A DNA stretch of 64,000 nt from Mycolicibacterium sphagni (GTDB lineage: Bacteria > Actinomycetota > Actinomycetes > Mycobacteriales > Mycobacteriaceae): positions 62,001-126,000 of the forward strand of contig NZ_NOZR01000019.1 of assembly GCF_002250655.1 (NCBI RefSeq). Direction: 5' to 3'. The position numbers and the translations under genes are program-made. Shown here in pieces: positions 60,589-64,000 of this stretch. Under the pieces are notes generated by a model that made no database searches, had not been told where the DNA came from, and saw only the letters and a program-made list of their open reading frames with translations. The stretch's first letter is position 1; each line of letters opens with the position of its first letter.

Positions 60589-62439
60589 GTGAGATTCTTT
60601 TCGCGTCGACGGTTTAACGACGACCCGGGCGATGACGATGCCCCGCTGATCGACGAAGGCGATGACGAGGGGCGACGCTGGTTCCAGCAGCCCAAAGTGA
60701 TCTGGTCCACAGTTGCGGTGCTCGTTGTTGTCATCGCATTCGGATGTTGGCTCGGCTTGCGAGCGCAAGCCGCGAAATCAAGCCTAGAGCAAGCCCGCAA
60801 CAGTGCCCAGCAGGCCAAAGACGCACTGCTGCAAGGAAATACCAAGGACGCATCACGCTTTGCGGCCGATGCGGCGACTCACGCGCAGGACGCGCGCGAC
60901 GCAACGCACTCCCTGCCCTGGAACATTGTTTCCGTCGTGCCGTGGTTGGGCAGCCCGTTCAAGACCGGGCAACAGATATCAGACGTGGTCCTCGGCCTGG
61001 CCTCCGACGTGTTGAAACCCGTCGCGGATGCGGGCACAACTGTCGCGCCGAATCAATTACTCGCAAACGGCCGGCTGGACGTGACGACGCTCCGTAAGGA
61101 AGAGCCAACGCTGAGCAAGATCGCGGCCGACGCCGCTCGCCTCGACGCCGCCGCACAGGCGATTTCGGATCCGCAGTACCTCTCGGCAGTCGGAGGAGCC
61201 CGATCGCAGCTTCAAAAGCAAGCAGCCGACATCTCGCGGCTCCTGGGCAACGCGGCCCTCGCGGCGCGGATTGCGCCTTCGATGTTGGGCGCCGACGGCC
61301 CTCGCAGCTACTTCATGGGATTCCAGACCAACGCCGAGGCTCGTGGCACCGGAGGGCTGCTCGGAGGTTTCGGGATCCTGAGGTTCGACGACGGAAAGCC
61401 AAGCGTCGACAATCTGGGCCCTAACTCCGAACTCGATAAGCCGTTTACACCCTTCTCGGTCAACCCAGAATTCGACGACCAGTATGGGTTCACCAATCCC
61501 ACCACTGATTACCGCAACAGCAATCAGAGCTCGCATTTTCCCTACGCGGCGCAGATCTGGAAGTCGATGTGGGCGCAACAGACCGGGATGAATGTCGATG
61601 GCGTGATCGCCATCGATCCGGTAGCTCTGAGCTATATCCTCGGCGCAACCGGAGCGATCACGCTGCCCGACGGAGAGACGGTCAACAAAGATAACGTCGT
61701 CGAATTGACTGAATCGACTGTTTACAACCGCTTTCCGACTGATCAAGTTGCGAGAAAGCGGTATTTGCAGGAGATTGCCACCGAGGTCGTCAAGAAAATC
61801 ACCAAGCCGGTGGAGTCGCCGCGCAAACTCCTCGAGGCTTTAGGGCGAGCGGTGAGCGAACGCCGAATCTCGGTGTGGAGTTCGTCGCCGGATGACCAGA
61901 AGTTGCTCGAGCAGACACCGCTAGCCCATGAGATTCCCAACGACCCGGCCCCATACGCTGAGGTCGTCATCAACAATCTCGGCGGCAACAAGCTGGACTA
62001 CTACCTGGATCGACAGATCGAATACGTGGCCGACGGCTGTGACGGAAGCACCCGCAACTCGACCGTGACAATACGGCTGACCAACACACTGAAGGATGCG
62101 TCAGGTCTACCCGACTATGCCGCAGGGCGGCTGGGGTTTTTCCCGGAGATCGCAGGAGACATTCCGAGGGGCACGATGCTCACTTCAGTTCGTCTTCTGA
62201 CAACCACGGGCGCGAAGGTGATCAGCGTTCTCGCCAACGGCAACAGGACTCGCGTCTTCGGAGCGACGGAACGCGGGCACCCAACCTTCGAGTCTCAAGT
62301 CGCCATACCGCCGGGGCAGACGGTCGAATTGACCTTCCGGCTGTCCGAGCCGACGGCCCCTGGGCCGGCACGGGTTCCTGTTCAGCCGTTGGTGGACGCC
62401 GTCACGCCCAAGGTATCGGTGCCCGCGTGCACTCGATAG
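60589..62439 (+). CDS. DUF4012 domain-containing membrane protein
   Basis: A 616-residue protein: acidic cytoplasmic N-terminus (FNDDPGDDDAPLIDEGDDEG), one transmembrane segment (about 38-58), a coiled-coil-like region (SSLEQARNSAQQAKDALL), then the extracytoplasmic DUF4012 region (SYFMGFQTNAEARGTGGLLG, MNVDGVIAIDPVALSYILGATG). DUF4012 proteins are often next to exopolysaccharide genes and are distantly related to LytR-CpsA-Psr-neighbourhood proteins; function unproven. GTG start with an AGGGG site. Codon use is less GC-biased than in the ribosomal genes of the window. Confidence 0.87.
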   Translation: MRFFSRRRFNDDPGDDDAPLIDEGDDEGRRWFQQPKVIWSTVAVLVVVIAFGCWLGLRAQAAKSSLEQARNSAQQAKDALLQGNTKDASRFAADAATHAQDARDATHSLPWNIVSVVPWLGSPFKTGQQISDVVLGLASDVLKPVADAGTTVAPNQLLANGRLDVTTLRKEEPTLSKIAADAARLDAAAQAISDPQYLSAVGGARSQLQKQAADISRLLGNAALAARIAPSMLGADGPRSYFMGFQTNAEARGTGGLLGGFGILRFDDGKPSVDNLGPNSELDKPFTPFSVNPEFDDQYGFTNPTTDYRNSNQSSHFPYAAQIWKSMWAQQTGMNVDGVIAIDPVALSYILGATGAITLPDGETVNKDNVVELTESTVYNRFPTDQVARKRYLQEIATEVVKKITKPVESPRKLLEALGRAVSERRISVWSSSPDDQKLLEQTPLAHEIPNDPAPYAEVVINNLGGNKLDYYLDRQIEYVADGCDGSTRNSTVTIRLTNTLKDASGLPDYAAGRLGFFPEIAGDIPRGTMLTSVRLLTTTGAKVISVLANGNRTRVFGATERGHPTFESQVAIPPGQTVELTFRLSEPTAPGPARVPVQPLVDAVTPKVSVPACTR

Positions 62440-62693
62440 CTCCAAACTCGCCAAATTGGACGTACTGTTGACCACGCGCGCGGTGATTCGAGCTTCCAGG
62501 TCGACTCGATAGTCCCATCCCACACCTGGGCTGAAGTCCTGCCGGCCGAGTACGATCTCCTTGCAGATGCACAGGTGCTGCTGGATCGGTTGACTCAGCA
62601 AGGCGCATCCTCCACTCGTCGGTGGCTTATACGCACCCCGGGATGTGGTTGGATTCGAATGATTCCTCAGACGTCCCAAAAAGGGGAAGCGAA

Positions 62694-63635
62694 TTGAGTG
62701 CTGAGCGTTGGAGTCGGGTCGGCAAAACAGTCATGGGCTTGTGGATAGTCGCGGCAGGCGTCAGCGGGCAGGGGACAGCGGAAGCTGATCCCCCACCGGG
62801 CACGCCGTCGTCGTCTAGCACTATTTGGCAGGATCAGTTCAGCAAAGCAGCAGATGGGCAGCTCAACAAGGCGACCGGTGACGGCATTTTCGCCCCCACT
62901 GTCGCAGGGACCACCCCAAGCACCTACGCCCTCGGGAGCATCGTCACCGAAAACCCCAGCGGGACTGGCAAATCGCTGCGAATAACGCTTCCTGCAGGTG
63001 AGGCTTCGCGAACCGGCTTCATCGTCTCCCCCAGACTGTCTCGTGAGACAGACCATGCGGCGCTCGATTACGACGTGCGGTTCGACGAGAACTTTGATTG
63101 GCGTTGGGGGGGAAAGCTACCCGGCCTCGTCGGCGTGGCACCAGGCCACGGAATCTACGAGCCCACTTCGGGGAACACCGACCGCAATGTCGGCTGGTCG
63201 ACTCGCCTGATGTGGCATGGTCGCGGCGACGACGGCTCACGGCCGTTCCAGCAGACGCTAGGACCGATCCCCGCCGGCCACGACAACGACCTGGTCACCT
63301 ACGTTTACGCCCGGTCTCCTTCGGCGGGATTTGGCGGCTATGGCTGGCAGGCGAGCCTCGGTGAGTTGCCTGGAGGCACATGGCATCACATCAGATACAT
63401 CGTGCAGCTGAATACTGTAGGCCAGCAGGACGGCGTATTTCAGGTTTGGATAGACGGCGCAATGCGCTTCGGAGCATCCGACTTCGATTACCGCGACAGC
63501 CCGGACGTGCATATCCAAGCTGTCTTGTGGGACATCCATCGCGGCGGCGAATGTTGTCAGCCCAGCTGGTTGAGTTCGCGAGAAAGCTCTATCGACATCG
63601 CGAACATGTCCGTCACAGACCTGTCGACAGCCTGA
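62694..63635 (+). CDS. Secreted polysaccharide lyase-like (PL14-type jelly-roll) protein
   Basis: A 313-residue exported protein. From the TTG at 62694, preceded by AAGGGGA, the N-terminus gives a signal peptide (VGKTVMGLWIVAAGVSG) cleaved near AEA-DP. Upstream in-frame starts at 62622 and 62643 lack good ribosome binding sites. The mature part looks like a concanavalin-type beta jelly-roll: LDYDVRFDENFDWRWGGKLPG, GWSTRLMWHGRGDD, GTWHHIRYIVQLNT, GVFQVWIDG. This pattern is seen in PL14/alginate-lyase-like proteins. Enzyme activity is inferred by fold only. Confidence 0.75.
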   Translation: MSAERWSRVGKTVMGLWIVAAGVSGQGTAEADPPPGTPSSSSTIWQDQFSKAADGQLNKATGDGIFAPTVAGTTPSTYALGSIVTENPSGTGKSLRITLPAGEASRTGFIVSPRLSRETDHAALDYDVRFDENFDWRWGGKLPGLVGVAPGHGIYEPTSGNTDRNVGWSTRLMWHGRGDDGSRPFQQTLGPIPAGHDNDLVTYVYARSPSAGFGGYGWQASLGELPGGTWHHIRYIVQLNTVGQQDGVFQVWIDGAMRFGASDFDYRDSPDVHIQAVLWDIHRGGECCQPSWLSSRESSIDIANMSVTDLSTA

Positions 63636-63943
63636 ACCCGACGAAACGGCATTCCCAGGCAGAGTCGCTGTGATGCCGGCGCGTCCAAAGATAGTCAGTG
63701 CGGAGCGCTAATAGATCGGGCACGTGGATATGGCTCAGACCCCGGCTCGAAACCGGCATCTGCGCCCAGCGCAATTACCGGACTCGTAGCCGTGAGCTGG
63801 GACTTTCCATGGTGCCGAGACCTGAAGATCGACACTCCCGTAGGATGCCAGATGCCGCAGTACTTGGAATCGAGCCTGGACGACCAGTATCGGTGACGTT
63901 CTGGGTGACAGCGCACGGGGCGCGGTTGGGACCGTCATAAGGG
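63636..63943 (+). other. Intergenic region before Wzz-like gene
   Basis: About 310 bases with no gene I can support. TTGGAA followed after 18 bases by TATCGG (starting near 63864) is a possible promoter for the gene at the right edge. Confidence 0.4.
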
Positions 63944-63949
63944 GTGGGA

Positions 63950-64000
63950 TTGACTCTTCGGAACTTCCTGAAGCTGCTGCGTTCTCGGTGGATCACCGTG
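63950..64000 (+). CDS. Start of Wzz/chain-length determinant-type protein (partial)
   Basis: Only 17 codons are inside the window. The translation TLRNFLKLLRSRWITV is the typical cytoplasmic N-terminus, just before TM1, of Wzz-domain proteins and bacterial tyrosine autokinases for polysaccharide synthesis. The start is a TTG at 63950 with an AAGGGG site, or a GTG at 63944 in the same frame. Confidence 0.6.
   Translation, partial: MTLRNFLKLLRSRWITV

Noticed and set aside
63698..63940. 80-codon plus-strand frame near the right edge
   Set aside because: Arg-rich translation without features or ribosome binding site; treated as intergenic.

Overview
The window is a high-GC actinobacterial chromosome segment. 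Gene content and order are those of a mycobacterium: mycofactocin cluster, tuf-fusA-rpsG-rpsL, fadE8/echA4/echA5, nfo, rpoC-rpoB, mkl (mceG), rplL-rplJ, an alpha-mannosidase operon, lipG and mycolic acid methyltransferases. From memory this matches, in reversed orientation, roughly Rv0646c-Rv0697 of Mycobacterium tuberculosis. Several M. tuberculosis blocks are missing (mmpS5/mmpL5/Rv0678; mmaA1 and mmaA3) and others are added, so a non-tuberculous, probably Mycolicibacterium-type, species is most likely. No rRNA, tRNA, IS element, integrase, CRISPR or phage genes were recognised.

Layout. 1-3.1 kb: secreted type B carboxylesterase (cut by the window edge), cytochrome P450 and a TetR regulator. 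3.1-10.4 kb: complete mycofactocin cluster mftA-mftG on the minus strand, with mftR divergent. 10.4-11.6 kb: ferredoxin reductase. 11.6-16.7 kb: arginine catabolism island (Lrp/AsnC regulator, amidinotransferase-fold arginine enzyme, intact ornithine aminotransferase, permease, tandem USP). 16.7-18.5 kb: mycofactocin-coupled SDR with a KstR-like box, and a SHOCT membrane protein. 18.7-23.1 kb: the str operon (rpsL-rpsG-fusA-tuf) read leftwards. 23.4-31.7 kb: TetR, DUF3060-like lipoprotein, the fadE8-echA4-paaX-echA5 operon, cupin, LpqP/LpqC-like esterase, endonuclease IV, RibD/DHFR-like protein. 31.8-39.3 kb: rpoB-rpoC. 39.6-43.2 kb: a tandemly duplicated secreted alpha/beta hydrolase and mkl. 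43.4-44.6 kb: rplJ-rplL with an L10-type leader. 44.6-50.4 kb: GH38 mannosidase operon with a ROK kinase. 50.4-52.2 kb: WYL regulator, a DinB remnant and an intact DinB protein. 52.3-56.6 kb: UbiB-like kinase, lipG and two mycolate methyltransferases. 56.8-59.8 kb: DGPF/YCII protein with an ECF42-type sigma factor, then an esterase. 59.9-64 kb: a visibly less GC-biased region of envelope and exopolysaccharide-type genes (secreted small protein, DUF4012 protein, polysaccharide-lyase-like secreted protein, and the first codons of a Wzz/chain-length protein).

How the parts fit. The mycofactocin genes make a peptide-derived redox cofactor; the SDR at 16.7 kb is of the type that needs it, and MftG returns its electrons to respiration. 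The arginine block has an enzyme, a transaminase, a transporter and a regulator with repeated operator boxes. The least understood units are the duplicated hydrolase, the mannosidase-DUF-ROK operon, the EchA protein whose N-terminus is made of a dispersed short repeat, and the polysaccharide locus starting at the right edge.
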